NCBI RefSeq assembly: GCF_001457635.1
Contig: NZ_LN831051.1
Coordinates: forward strand, 248,001-312,000
DNA: 64,000 bases
Origin: Streptococcus pneumoniae
Lineage (GTDB): Bacteria > Bacillota > Bacilli > Lactobacillales > Streptococcaceae
Direction: 5' to 3'
A model generated the notes under the pieces. The model saw only the letters and a program-made list of their open reading frames with translations, had not been told where the DNA came from and did not search any database. The position numbers and the translations under genes are program-made. The number at the start of each line of letters is the position of its first letter. The first letter of the stretch is position 1. Positions 27,192-35,698 of the stretch are shown piece after piece.

Positions 27192-27321
27192 CTTTTTCTC
27201 CTTTTCGTCTATTTAAGATAATAGGCTAGCTCCACAAGAAAACCGACGCGGTGTTGCGTGGCAATGCAACCGAGCGTGTCGCAACCTCTTGCATCAAAAC
27301 TAAGGCTGTAATTTACAGCAC
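27192..27321 (-). promoter_or_regulatory. Structured 5-prime leader of the S10 operon
   Basis: About 130 nt between predicted start and rpsJ. On the transcript, GCTGTAAATTACAGC folds back perfectly. GGTTGCGACACGCTCGGTTG can pair with downstream CGCAACACCGCGTCGG, followed by TTTTC. In other bacteria S10 leaders bind L4 for feedback control (known in E. coli and bacilli); whether this one does is inference. Confidence 0.45.
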
Positions 27322-27327
27322 CATAAT

Positions 27328-27356
27328 AGAATAACACAAATCCCCTGCGATTGCAA
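27328..27356 (-). promoter_or_regulatory. Main promoter of the S10-spc-alpha cluster
   Basis: Minus strand TTGCAA (27351-27356), 17 bp, TATTCT (27328-27333). T tracts at 27370-27375, 27378-27383, 27397-27400 and 27406-27410 lie upstream as A tracts on the coding strand and resemble an UP element. A 9-bp inverted repeat (ACAAATCCC...GGGATTTGT, 27336-27365) overlaps the promoter and could terminate transcription arriving from the nrd operon. Confidence 0.7.
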
Positions 27357-27456
27357 GGGATTTGTTAGGTTTTTTCGTTTTTTGGGGATGAAACTGTTTT
27401 CCTACTTTTTCTTTCTAAAATTAGGGATTTTCTTCTATATTTCTTCTATACATAAG

Positions 27457-28074
27457 TTAAGTCCTCTTGACATCAAATTTATCTTCTGATTGGTCCACTA
27501 AGATATCCGCCTTAGACTCAGTTTCTTTATAGTATCGCAGATACTGCTCCCGTCTCATCTGATGGCTAGCCAATATAAAGGATGCATCGCGATTTCTCAC
27601 AGTCGTATCTCTAGCAAGGCGTCGCTTTAATTCGGTCTCCTCATCCGTGTAGAAACAGATGGTTTTTTCAAAGAGTTCCTTGGGTAGAAAGCCAACAGAC
27701 ATCCCTTCGACAATCAAAATTGGTTTGGCTCCAGACAAGACCTCACTAGCCTTCCAAGGTTCTTCAATTGTCAAGACATCCATACCCGCCTGCAAGGCAA
27801 GGATATCTCTCTGCAAACTCTCCAGTTCATGCGCCACTGGCAGACTGGCTGTCACCTTTTGATTCGGCGCGTCCTTGGGTACTACCAAATAGCGTCCGGA
27901 GGTGATATAGGGATCTGTTTCTAGCAAATTTACTGTAGTAGAATCTAAAGCTTGGTACAATTCCTGTGCAAAGGTTGATTTACCTGAAGCTCCATGACCG
28001 TATATTCCCAGTGTCCTGACTTTCCCCGTCTCGATCTCTGAGACTAGTTGGTCTACTAAGTCTTTTTTCTTCAT
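27457..28074 (-). CDS. P-loop kinase of the uridine kinase/phosphoribulokinase family
   Basis: 205 aa. Walker A is GIYGHGASGKST near residue 23, followed by an acidic Walker B-like ILIVEGMSVG near residue 118 and a basic LID-like segment RRLARDTTVRNRD. The fold class phosphorylates nucleosides or small sugars; the actual substrate is unknown, and the canonical uridine kinase gene is usually elsewhere. Its ATG overlaps the nrdG stop (ATGA), so it belongs to the anaerobic ribonucleotide reductase operon and may act in nucleoside salvage there (inference). Confidence 0.78.
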   Translation of the reverse strand: MKKKDLVDQLVSEIETGKVRTLGIYGHGASGKSTFAQELYQALDSTTVNLLETDPYITSGRYLVVPKDAPNQKVTASLPVAHELESLQRDILALQAGMDVLTIEEPWKASEVLSGAKPILIVEGMSVGFLPKELFEKTICFYTDEETELKRRLARDTTVRNRDASFILASHQMRREQYLRYYKETESKADILVDQSEDKFDVKRT

Positions 28075-28661
28075 TCTCTCTTCACCTGTTCATAGCTTTC
28101 TTTTCCGTCATTGAGCTTGTCCCAAATCACTACTTGCCCACTTTTGAGCGATTTTTGCACATCGATAATTCGTTGGTTAGACGAACCTCGAAACTGGAGC
28201 ATAAGATTTCTCTTAGTTCGATCATATCTTCCATCGACAAGAATGTCAATCAGTGACAAGAGTTCCAGTTTATCTGGAGTTTCCAACATCATTTCTTCCC
28301 AAGTGTAGCCCGTCCAGGACCAGATGTCCTTGTCTGGCAATTCCTTCCGAATCCGCTTAACAAGTGGCAAGAGAATCCCAGTATTAAGAAAAGGCTCCCC
28401 TCCTAGTAAGGTTAACCCCTGAACATAAGGCTGGGCAAGATCTGCCATAATCTGTTCTTCCAACTCAGCTGTATAGGGAATGCCTGCATTGAAGGACCAG
28501 GTCGCTACATTATAACACCCCTCGCAGTGAAACATACAGCCTGCTACATAGAGAGAGTTACGCACGCCTTCGCCATCAACAAAGTTAAAGGCCTTGTAGT
28601 CAATGATACGACCTTGACTAAGTTCCTCGCTTTTCCATTCTTGTGGTTTTGGATTATTCAT
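28071..28661 (-). CDS. nrdG: Anaerobic ribonucleotide reductase activating protein
   Basis: 196 aa radical-SAM activase that generates the glycyl radical on NrdD using SAM and reduced flavodoxin. CxxxCxxC appears as CMFHCEGC near residues 42-49, within VDGEGVRNSLYVAGC; TLLGGEPF carries the SAM-binding GGE. Overlaps the GNAT gene by 8 bp and the kinase by 4 bp, showing tight coupling. Normal length. Confidence 0.95.
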   Translation of the reverse strand: MNNPKPQEWKSEELSQGRIIDYKAFNFVDGEGVRNSLYVAGCMFHCEGCYNVATWSFNAGIPYTAELEEQIMADLAQPYVQGLTLLGGEPFLNTGILLPLVKRIRKELPDKDIWSWTGYTWEEMMLETPDKLELLSLIDILVDGRYDRTKRNLMLQFRGSSNQRIIDVQKSLKSGQVVIWDKLNDGKESYEQVKRE

Positions 28662-29160
28662 TCGCTACCTCTATCCAATAACGCTCGACTCCATTGCGAG
28701 CATCCTCAAATATTCCACCATTTGCTAGAATGACTGCTCTGCTAGCAGGATTATTCACGCTACAGGTCACCAGAGCTTTCTTGATGTTCTTTTCCTTAGC
28801 AACTTGCAAGCCCTGACGGAGAGTCTCTTTTGCATAACCCTTGCCTCTTTCAGATGGACGGATGGAGTAGCCAATGTGGCCAGCATAATTCAGTAACCCC
28901 TCATTCAGTCTCAATCGCAGATTCAAAAATCCTAGAGCACAACCTGATTCACCAAACAATACGAACTGTATCGATGGAACGCGATTTTCAGGTAGCCATA
29001 TTCCCATTTCTTTATTACGGTTACCTTCTAGCCACTCCTCGTAAGAAAAATCCTCAACATCCCAAAATCCTCCATCATGGGCTGATTGGCTCTTTTCAAA
29101 CTCTGTCATCATATCTAAAACAGCTTTCTTATCCGCTAATCTTGGTCTGCGTAATTCCAT
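28654..29160 (-). CDS. GNAT family acetyltransferase
   Basis: 168 aa, one GNAT domain. The acetyl-CoA site is IRPSERGKGYAKETLRQGL near residues 98-116 (RxxGxG/A), followed by VNNPASRAVILANGG, typical of RimJ/RimL-like enzymes. The acceptor substrate is unknown. It lies in the nrdD-nrdG operon and is conserved there in streptococci as I recall, but a link to nucleotide reduction is not evident from sequence. Confidence 0.85.
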   Translation of the reverse strand: MELRRPRLADKKAVLDMMTEFEKSQSAHDGGFWDVEDFSYEEWLEGNRNKEMGIWLPENRVPSIQFVLFGESGCALGFLNLRLRLNEGLLNYAGHIGYSIRPSERGKGYAKETLRQGLQVAKEKNIKKALVTCSVNNPASRAVILANGGIFEDARNGVERYWIEVANE

Positions 29161-29203
29161 CCTTACCTCCCACTATGAGAAAAGCGAGAGCTGGCTCTCA
29201 CTT

Positions 29204-29344
29204 TTATTTTTTCTTGTTCTTGTTTAAAAATTGTTCTCTGAAGCTAAGCAAGCGTTCTTTCTTACCAGCTCCACCTTTAGAGTGTTTCTCGTGATAACGG
29301 GTCACTTGTGCGCGCCCCTTATCGTCTAGTTGATATTTTCCCAT
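29204..29344 (-). CDS. Small basic protein in the nrdD operon (46 aa)
   Basis: 46 residues: MGKYQLDDKGRAQVTRYHEK, a KHSKGGAGKKE stretch, and a C-terminus ending NKNKKK. It is strongly basic, with no membrane segment. ATG at 29342-29344 behind AGAAAG. It starts 11 bp after the nrdD stop and fits the operon spacing, so I accept it as a gene in spite of its size. Function unknown; the charge suggests nucleic acid or nucleotide binding. Confidence 0.7.
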   Translation of the reverse strand: MGKYQLDDKGRAQVTRYHEKHSKGGAGKKERLLSFREQFLNKNKKK

Positions 29345-29355
29345 TTCATTTCTTT

Positions 29356-31563
29356 CTAATTTGTTACTTGATGCCCAGCTATTTTAATCGTTGAACCATT
29401 CATATGTTTGACACGCGCAGCGATTTCCTTGTGACGCCCGTTGACCATCGGTCTTGCTTGAGGATTACCTAGGTAGCCACAAGTTCGCTTCACCACATCT
29501 ACTGTTTTAGGGTCGCTATTGCCACAGTTTGGACAAGCAAACCCTCTCTCAGTTGGTTCAAAATCCCCTTCAAAGTCACACTTGTAGCAACGGTCAATCG
29601 GAGTATTGGTGCCTAGATAGCCTACACGGTCATAAGCATAATCCCAGACAGCTTCCAAGGCCTTTGGATTTTGCTGAAGGACTGGATACTCACAATAATG
29701 GATGAAACCACCTGACGCACCTGCTTCTGGATAGACTTTCTCAAAGTCCAATTTTTCAAACGGTGTTGGATTTTTACGAACATCGTAGTGGAAAGAGTTG
29801 GTGTAGTATTCCTTGTCTGTGATATCAGGAATAGAGCCAAACTTGTCTATATCTAGTCGGCAGAAACGGTCTGTCAGACTTTCGGATGGTGTTGAGTAGA
29901 TAGAGAAATGGTAGCCATATTGGTCTGACCACTCTTCTACACGGCGTTTCATATCGTGAATGATGTCTAGCGTGAATTCCTTAGCATCTGGATTACTTTC
30001 CCAGCTGTTACCAAAGAAAACTGTCGCTACTTCATACAAGCCGATATAGCCCAGCGAAACGGTAGCACGACGATTCTTAAAGAGCTGGTCAACACTTTCT
30101 TCTTTACCTAGACGATGGCCAAAAGCACCGTACTGATAAAGAATAGGAGCATTTGCTGGTGTCGCCTCTTTAGTGCGTTCGACACGGTAAACAAGAGCAT
30201 CTTCTGCGATATTCATTCGCTCGTTGAAGATTTCCCAGAACTTATTCATATCACCTTCAGACTCAAGAGCAATACGAGGCAGATTAACCGTCACAACACC
30301 CAGATTCATGCGACCTGAATTGACTTCTACACCATTTTCACCCTTCCATCCTTGGAGGAAAGAACGGCAACCCATAGGCACCTTGAAGGATCCTGTCAAG
30401 TCAACAATCTTATCGTAAGATAAAACATCTGGATACATCCGTTTGGTTGCACACTCAAGAGCCAACTGCTTGATGTCGTAGTTGGGAGTTCCTTCCTCTA
30501 AATTAAGGCCTCTTTTCAGAGTGAAAATAAGTTTAGGAAAGATAGCCGTACGGTGTTCTGAACCAAGACCCTTGATGCGAATGTTTAAAATAGCTTTTTG
30601 AATTTCTCGTTCAAAACGACTGGTTCCCAGACCAAAACCTAACGAAGTAAAAGGTGTTTGTCCATTTGAAGTGAAGAGAGTATTGATTTCATACTCAAGA
30701 GATTGCATGGCATCGTAGATGTCCTTTTGCGTTTTCTTCCAAGCGTAATCTTCCCGTTTTTCAGGCAATACCCACTCTTCTGCATCTTTGAGATGTTTTT
30801 GATAATTCTTCTCTGCATAAGGCGCCAAAATTTCATCGATACGGTCAGCTGAACAGCCACCGTACTGGCTAGAAGCAACGTTGGCAATGATTTGAGAAAT
30901 CTGTGCTGTCGCAGTCTGGATAGACTTGGGACTCTCTACCTCTGCATTTCCAATCTTAAAACCATTTTCCAACATACCCTTAAAATCAATCAAACAGCAG
31001 TTGGTCATAGGGGTATAGGGACTGTAGTCCAAATCGTGATAGTGGATATCCCCCTTTTGGTGGGCATTGGCTACGTGCTTAGGAAGCATTTGCAGTCCGA
31101 TTGATTTCCCAACAATCCCTGCTGTCAAATCACGCTGAGTGTTAAAGACATCACTGTCTTTATTAGCATTTTCATTGACAACTGTCTGGTCTTTGTTGAG
31201 AAGTTTATGAATACTAAAGTTGATATCCGTCGCTTTTGAGCGCTCAAAATCCCTCTGTGTCCGATAAGTAATATACTCCTCAGCCAGCGCATATTCTTTG
31301 GCTTCAAGGAGTTCATGTTCTACGATATTTTGAATTTCGTAAATCTTAATTCCCTGTGGAAAGCGACTATGAATTTCTGTAATAATTCGCTCAGTCAGAT
31401 CATTGAGGCGTTTTTCAACCAGGGGTGTCACATCCATAACCTTGTCAGCCGCCTTGTGGAGAGCCTTGTCAATCTTGTCCACATCAAATACAACACGTCT
31501 CCCATCTCGTTTCTCGACGAAGAGAGTTGGCAAAATTGTAATTTTTTCTTCTAGTGCAATCAT
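29356..31563 (-). CDS. nrdD: Anaerobic (class III) ribonucleoside-triphosphate reductase
   Basis: 735 aa; reduces ribonucleoside triphosphates to deoxy forms without oxygen. N-terminal ATP-cone (about residues 10-100, LFVEKRDGRRVVFDVDKIDKA), the catalytic barrel, a four-cysteine zinc site (CYKCDFEGD ... CPNCGN), and the glycyl radical in KRTCGYLGNP near residue 696. I prefer the ATG at 31561-31563, 7 bp after AAGAG; an ATG two codons upstream has no proper spacing. First gene of the operon, controlled by the promoter at 31601-31628 and NrdR-like boxes. Confidence 0.96.
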   Translation of the reverse strand: MIALEEKITILPTLFVEKRDGRRVVFDVDKIDKALHKAADKVMDVTPLVEKRLNDLTERIITEIHSRFPQGIKIYEIQNIVEHELLEAKEYALAEEYITYRTQRDFERSKATDINFSIHKLLNKDQTVVNENANKDSDVFNTQRDLTAGIVGKSIGLQMLPKHVANAHQKGDIHYHDLDYSPYTPMTNCCLIDFKGMLENGFKIGNAEVESPKSIQTATAQISQIIANVASSQYGGCSADRIDEILAPYAEKNYQKHLKDAEEWVLPEKREDYAWKKTQKDIYDAMQSLEYEINTLFTSNGQTPFTSLGFGLGTSRFEREIQKAILNIRIKGLGSEHRTAIFPKLIFTLKRGLNLEEGTPNYDIKQLALECATKRMYPDVLSYDKIVDLTGSFKVPMGCRSFLQGWKGENGVEVNSGRMNLGVVTVNLPRIALESEGDMNKFWEIFNERMNIAEDALVYRVERTKEATPANAPILYQYGAFGHRLGKEESVDQLFKNRRATVSLGYIGLYEVATVFFGNSWESNPDAKEFTLDIIHDMKRRVEEWSDQYGYHFSIYSTPSESLTDRFCRLDIDKFGSIPDITDKEYYTNSFHYDVRKNPTPFEKLDFEKVYPEAGASGGFIHYCEYPVLQQNPKALEAVWDYAYDRVGYLGTNTPIDRCYKCDFEGDFEPTERGFACPNCGNSDPKTVDVVKRTCGYLGNPQARPMVNGRHKEIAARVKHMNGSTIKIAGHQVTN

Positions 31564-31600
31564 ACGCATGCTCTTTTCTAAAATGTTCTTTCTAAAAAGT

Positions 31601-31628
31601 ATTATACCACTCTAAAAAGAAAAATCAA
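31601..31628 (-). promoter_or_regulatory. Promoter of the nrdD operon
   Basis: Minus strand TTGATT (31623-31628), 16 bp, TATAAT (31601-31606). The -35 lies inside the proximal NrdR-like box, so binding there would block the polymerase. Confidence 0.65.
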
Positions 31629-31680
31629 TATCTTGTGTTAAAAATCCTAAAATTTTTAAAAATACACAAGATATTGATTT
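31622..31680. promoter_or_regulatory. Pair of NrdR-like boxes forming a 17-bp inverted repeat
   Basis: AAATCAATATCTTGTGT (31622-31638) and its exact complement ACACAAGATATTGATTT (31664-31680). Each half contains ACACAAGATATTGA, close to the NrdR palindrome ACACWATATATTGTGT. Box centres are 42 bp apart, about four helical turns, a face-of-helix spacing expected for cooperative NrdR. The same repeat on the minus transcript forms a 17-bp stem followed by TTCTTTTT, so it may also terminate the upstream membrane-protein gene. Confidence 0.65.
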
Positions 31681-31682
31681 GG

Positions 31683-33221
31683 TTATTTAATTTTATAGAC
31701 TTTAAACTCTGAGTAATCAGTCTTTACTTGTTGGTAATTTTCTTTTAAGAGTGTTTCCACTTCAGACCAGACTACCACCTTGTCATTTACCACAATCACC
31801 TTAGGTTGTTTTTCTTTCAAGTCATTAAGTAACTTATTACGATTTTCCTCAGTTGCTGTATAGTGCAACGGGGACAAAATCGCCGATGGCGACAAGCGCT
31901 CACTCTTACGATAAAGAGTCGCAGTATCATCCCATGCATAGATAGCATCTTCCGTATTTGTCTCCTCTTTTACCAAATCAGCAAGACGATTACGTTCTTG
32001 ATAAGGTACTGGATAAAGGACAAACTTCATCAAAAAAGGAACAGACAAAAGATAGACAAACCCAAAAACTAGCAGATATAGATTTCCTTTGAAGAAACGA
32101 CTCCATAGGCTAACTGGCGTTTCTCTTCGGCTTCTTCTAGCACTACGCCCCCTCTGTTGACTCTTAATATTGGTTACCAATAAAAGTAGGAAAACAGGGA
32201 AGACGACCATCAAATAAGAAGCGTGCAGAGGCTCTTGTGAAAAGAAAAGTAAAATCAAACCTAAAATTACCACAAGACTTGCAGGAACCGAAATGACGTA
32301 TAGTTTAAAGGGTTTGGATTGAAAGAGACCTAAAAAGATACAAACCACAAATCCCAAACCAAGGGACAACAAGCCATAAAAAAACATATTCTCTAAAATT
32401 TTAGAAGTAAAATCAAAGCGAATACTGTCAATAGGATAACGAATACCACTAATCGCATCCCCAAAACTTCCTGTTGCAGCACTATAGTAGGCAGTTGGAT
32501 AAAAGACAAGTGAAAAACCTAAAGCCACTGCAAGAAACTGATAAAACCCATGCGCAAAGCGTCTATGCCCAAGGTTAAAGACCAACAAGCCTAAACTCAC
32601 TACAGCAATAAACAGGAGCGATGATAAGGGAGCAAAGAAAAATCCGCCTGCCAAAGCTAGCCCAATCCGTACAAATCCCTTATCATGGCTTGGATTGCTT
32701 AGGTAAGCCGCAACTAAACTAAAGGCTGCGAATAAGAAAGGAAGCGCTAAAAGAGTCGCATAGCCTCCACCAAAAGCAAGACCTGTAACTAGCATGTAAA
32801 AAATAGTCACCAGATGTCCAGCTTGGTCTCCTTGCTCTGTCAAGGTGTCCGCTGATCTAAAAAGGAAAAATCCTCCTGCTACCAAGGCTAACCACTCAAA
32901 GATGGCAAAGAAAAATCCGCCCTGACTCACGTAAGTCAGCAAATAATAAAGCAAACCTTGACTTCCATAATAGTCGCTGTAAATCTTCCCTGTCTGATGA
33001 AGCGCCCAACCTGCATAAAAATCCTGCACTTCTTGTGCACTCATTAAGTCGAGTAATAGCGGTACTCCTAGAGTTATCCCCGTTACAAGCGTACTCCATA
33101 GTAAAATTTTCACCAAAGGAAGACGACTTGATTCACGATGATGCGATTCTTGTTCAATTTGGTATTCTAGAGGTTCACGATTCTCCTTATGAACTTCTTC
33201 TACTCTACCATACACACTCAT
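31683..33221 (-). CDS. Polytopic membrane protein, GT-C glycosyltransferase-like
   Basis: 512 aa. A hydrophilic N-terminus of about 40 residues is followed by roughly ten hydrophobic segments (for example LVKILLWSTLVTGITLGVPL, FFFAIFEWLALVAGGFFLF, LLSLGLGFVVCIFLGLF). The C-terminal 110 residues are outside the membrane and read like the soluble tail of GT39-type enzymes (NTEDAIYAWDDTATLYRKS, KVIVVNDKVVVWSEVETLL). No catalytic pair can be assigned by eye, so the glycosyltransferase call is tentative. Start MSVYG has AGGAG; an ATG six codons upstream does not. Confidence 0.6.
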   Translation of the reverse strand: MSVYGRVEEVHKENREPLEYQIEQESHHRESSRLPLVKILLWSTLVTGITLGVPLLLDLMSAQEVQDFYAGWALHQTGKIYSDYYGSQGLLYYLLTYVSQGGFFFAIFEWLALVAGGFFLFRSADTLTEQGDQAGHLVTIFYMLVTGLAFGGGYATLLALPFLFAAFSLVAAYLSNPSHDKGFVRIGLALAGGFFFAPLSSLLFIAVVSLGLLVFNLGHRRFAHGFYQFLAVALGFSLVFYPTAYYSAATGSFGDAISGIRYPIDSIRFDFTSKILENMFFYGLLSLGLGFVVCIFLGLFQSKPFKLYVISVPASLVVILGLILLFFSQEPLHASYLMVVFPVFLLLLVTNIKSQQRGRSARRSRRETPVSLWSRFFKGNLYLLVFGFVYLLSVPFLMKFVLYPVPYQERNRLADLVKEETNTEDAIYAWDDTATLYRKSERLSPSAILSPLHYTATEENRNKLLNDLKEKQPKVIVVNDKVVVWSEVETLLKENYQQVKTDYSEFKVYKIK

Positions 33222-33257
33222 ATCGTTTCTCCTATTCAATTTATCTGTCTTAGTATA

Positions 33258-33401
33258 TCAAAAAGTCCTAGGATTGTCAGCTTGCGATGGCTGTTTGAGT
33301 GATTTTTTGCATAGTTTCACAAAGGTTTCAATTTCCCGAAAGCGGTGTAAATGTGTCTGTTTGAACTCAATCATATCATTCACTTCTTCCTTAGTTAGCA
33401 T
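33258..33401 (-). CDS. Small protein of unknown function (47 aa)
   Basis: MLTKEEVNDMIEFKQTHLHR, then FREIETFVKLCKKSLKQ. The ATG at 33399-33401 has a very strong site, GAGGAGGGG, seven bases upstream. The helical, charged sequence has one cysteine and no membrane segment. It lies between cardiolipin synthase (78 bp) and the membrane protein gene (37 bp), probably in one transcript. In pneumococcal annotations this position is, as I recall, called a competence-induced small protein, but I see no TACGAATA competence box before it. Confidence 0.7.
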   Translation of the reverse strand: MLTKEEVNDMIEFKQTHLHRFREIETFVKLCKKSLKQPSQADNPRTF

Positions 33402-33478
33402 GAATTCCCCTCCTCTTTCTTTCTATTTGTAAAAGACAAGAAAAATAGGTCGGGTTTGTATCCTAAGTTCTAGATTTT

Positions 33479-35011
33479 TTATAAGATAGGGGCGAATAGT
33501 TGGGCGATTTCTTTTACAAGCTTTTGATACCAGCTCGTTTTGATAGAATGAGGATAGACTTCCTGAGAATCTGCAAATATATTTCGAAAATCTCGGGCGA
33601 TTTCCCTTATAGAAGGAGTTTTATAGAGTAAGACTGCATTTTCATAATGGTGTACCAAGCTCCGGTAGTCGAGATTGATTGTCCCCACCACCGCAAAATC
33701 TTCGTCTACCAACATCTGCTTACTATGAATAAAACCTGGACTATACTCATAAATCCGAACACCAGCAGAAAGAAGGTCGGGATAAGCTCCTCTCGTGACT
33801 AACTGAATGAACTTCTTATCTGGTATGTAAGGGGTGATAATTCGAACATCGACCCCTCTCATAGCTGCATTTTTGATTGTCTCTGTTAAATCATAATCTA
33901 TAATCAAATAAGGTGTCGTAATATAGACCGATTCTGTTGCTTGATTGATTAAACTCTGATAAACTTTTTTCCCTACCTGCGCTCGAAAAATTGGCTTGGG
34001 TCCACTTCCGTATGGAATGGTTAAACCGTCACTCGGGATAGAATGATTTTCTAAATGATATTGATCAAAATCACTAATTTCTCCTCGATTAATGTACCAA
34101 GTGGTCAAAAATAAGCGTGTCAGAGCTTTTACTGCTAGTCCGTCTAAGCGAATTCCACTATCCTTCCAATAACCAAATCTCTCGACGTGGTTAATGTACT
34201 CATCTGCCAGATTGACCCCACCAGTATAGGCTATCTGACCATCAACAATCAATATTTTTCTATGATCTCTGTTATTATAAGCCACTGTCAAACGAGGAAT
34301 AACTTTATTGAATTTATGGGCCTCGATGCCCAGCTGACGAAGTCGATGTGCATAATCTCCTGTTAAAGTAGCCATACAGCCGATATCATCATAGAGCATC
34401 TTAACCTCTACACCCTGAGCTACCTTTTGCTCTAGTATATCTAGTATGCGATTCCACATCAAACCTTCTTCTATAATGTAATATTCCAAGAAAATAAATT
34501 TCTCAGCCTTTTTAAGATCTTCTACCATCTTTTTCCACATAGCTTCTCCGTTAGGAAAAAATGTAGAGGCAGTTTGATCATAGATGTCAGCATTGGTATC
34601 CATACTCAATAAGGACTTGATGACTCCATAAGCTGCCTTGTCACTTTCTTTTAATTTCTCTTTTAGTAGCTGGCTATTTGCTTCTTGGAAATGCATAGAG
34701 CCTAGCTTCTTCAGTTGTTTGATTTCTTTTTTGGACAATCGCCTTTCACCAAACATCAGATAGAGCAAGGGACCAAATACTGGCACAAAGGCTACTAACA
34801 ACCAGGTTACCTTATTCTCAGGAGTCGTATTACGGTTGACTATCGAAATGATTGTGATGATACTCAGTAGAATGAGGACAGTAATCCATAAAATGGGAGC
34901 CATGCGTCCTAAATAAAGAAAGAGACCAAAAACAAGACAAAGTTCAAGTAGCATAATCGAAAGACTAAAGCCATACTTGGACATCAATAATTGAAATTTC
35001 CTATATTTCAT
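33479..35011 (-). CDS. cls: Cardiolipin synthase
   Basis: 510 aa membrane enzyme of the phospholipase D superfamily that condenses two phosphatidylglycerols to cardiolipin and glycerol. Two N-terminal membrane helices (LSIMLLELCLVFGLFLYLG; WITVLILLSIITIIS) and two catalytic HKD motifs: HRKILIVDGQIAYTGG (near residue 250) and HSKQMLVDEDFAVVGTIN (near 425). AAGGAGGGG before the ATG; promoter at 35058-35087. Confidence 0.94.
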   Translation of the reverse strand: MKYRKFQLLMSKYGFSLSIMLLELCLVFGLFLYLGRMAPILWITVLILLSIITIISIVNRNTTPENKVTWLLVAFVPVFGPLLYLMFGERRLSKKEIKQLKKLGSMHFQEANSQLLKEKLKESDKAAYGVIKSLLSMDTNADIYDQTASTFFPNGEAMWKKMVEDLKKAEKFIFLEYYIIEEGLMWNRILDILEQKVAQGVEVKMLYDDIGCMATLTGDYAHRLRQLGIEAHKFNKVIPRLTVAYNNRDHRKILIVDGQIAYTGGVNLADEYINHVERFGYWKDSGIRLDGLAVKALTRLFLTTWYINRGEISDFDQYHLENHSIPSDGLTIPYGSGPKPIFRAQVGKKVYQSLINQATESVYITTPYLIIDYDLTETIKNAAMRGVDVRIITPYIPDKKFIQLVTRGAYPDLLSAGVRIYEYSPGFIHSKQMLVDEDFAVVGTINLDYRSLVHHYENAVLLYKTPSIREIARDFRNIFADSQEVYPHSIKTSWYQKLVKEIAQLFAPIL

Positions 35012-35057
35012 ATCCCCTCCTTGATAGTTTGAATGCTAAAAACAAGTAATTGATACT

Positions 35058-35087
35058 AGTATAACGCAGGTATTCGGTAGAAGGCAA
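35058..35087 (-). promoter_or_regulatory. Promoter of the cls operon
   Basis: Minus strand TTGCCT (35082-35087), 18 bp, TATACT (35058-35063). Confidence 0.5.
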
Positions 35088-35116
35088 GTATTTATGATTA
35101 TTTTCTAGGTAAAAGT

Positions 35117-35145
35117 AAAAAGGCTGAAAAATCCAGCCCTTTCTA
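35117..35145 (-). terminator. Terminator after the lipoprotein gene
   Basis: On the minus strand GGCTGGATTTTTCAGCC followed by TTTTT, just downstream of the stop at 35157. Confidence 0.65.
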
Positions 35146-35156
35146 CTTGCATAGTC

Positions 35157-35615
35157 TTATTTAGTTAAAACGATTTGGTCCGATGGGTCTCTATCCATAT
35201 CATCTACGACGATTTGATTACCGTTTACAGTGTAAATTTTGACATCATCGCCAATAATCATGCGTTGATTTGCTGAATCAAATGTAACCTGTTTGACTTT
35301 CTGATCCCCGTCAGATTCGAGCTCAGTCCATGTACCAGTCGTTCCAGTTACCACTAAAGTGATACGGTCTCCGTCATCCTGACCAGTATAAGTCCCATCA
35401 ATATCGGTCGGTTGAGCAACAGGTTGGTTTTGTACTGGAGCCGCTTGATTTTGTTGGTTACCTCCTGCATTTGCAGTATTGGTATTCTGTTGAGCAGGCT
35501 GTTGGACCTGCTGAGCAACAGGCTGTTGAACCTGTTGAGCTCTTTGTGAACAAGCTACTAAGAGACTAAAACTTGCTAGAGAAGCAAGAGAAAGTGTGAA
35601 TCTTTTTAATTTCAT
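35157..35615 (-). CDS. Glutamine-rich surface lipoprotein of unknown function
   Basis: 152 aa. Lipoprotein signal peptide MKLKRFTLSLASLASFSLLVACSQ with the lipobox cysteine near residue 23. Then a low-complexity Q/P/N linker (QVQQPVAQQVQQPAQQN) of about 50 residues, then an 80-residue beta-rich domain (DIDGTYTGQDDGDRITLVV to DPSDQIVLTK). The repeat linker contains tandem CTGTTGAACC-like DNA units and may vary in length between strains. Start chosen at the ATG 35613-35615; an upstream extension of 29 codons would spoil the signal peptide. Function unknown; exposed domain could bind ligand or cell wall. Confidence 0.8.
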   Translation of the reverse strand: MKLKRFTLSLASLASFSLLVACSQRAQQVQQPVAQQVQQPAQQNTNTANAGGNQQNQAAPVQNQPVAQPTDIDGTYTGQDDGDRITLVVTGTTGTWTELESDGDQKVKQVTFDSANQRMIIGDDVKIYTVNGNQIVVDDMDRDPSDQIVLTK

Positions 35616-35698
35616 GATGAATTTCCTTTCTGCTACCAATTTAGAGAAATTTTCTCTAACCAGCAATTCCCCTAGTATAACAAGTTCAAAAAAGGGGG

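Noticed and set aside
35068-35080. TACCGAATA near the cls promoter, close to a competence box
   Set aside because: It has an extra C relative to TACGAATA and lies in the spacer of a good sigma-A promoter. Not enough for a SigX call.
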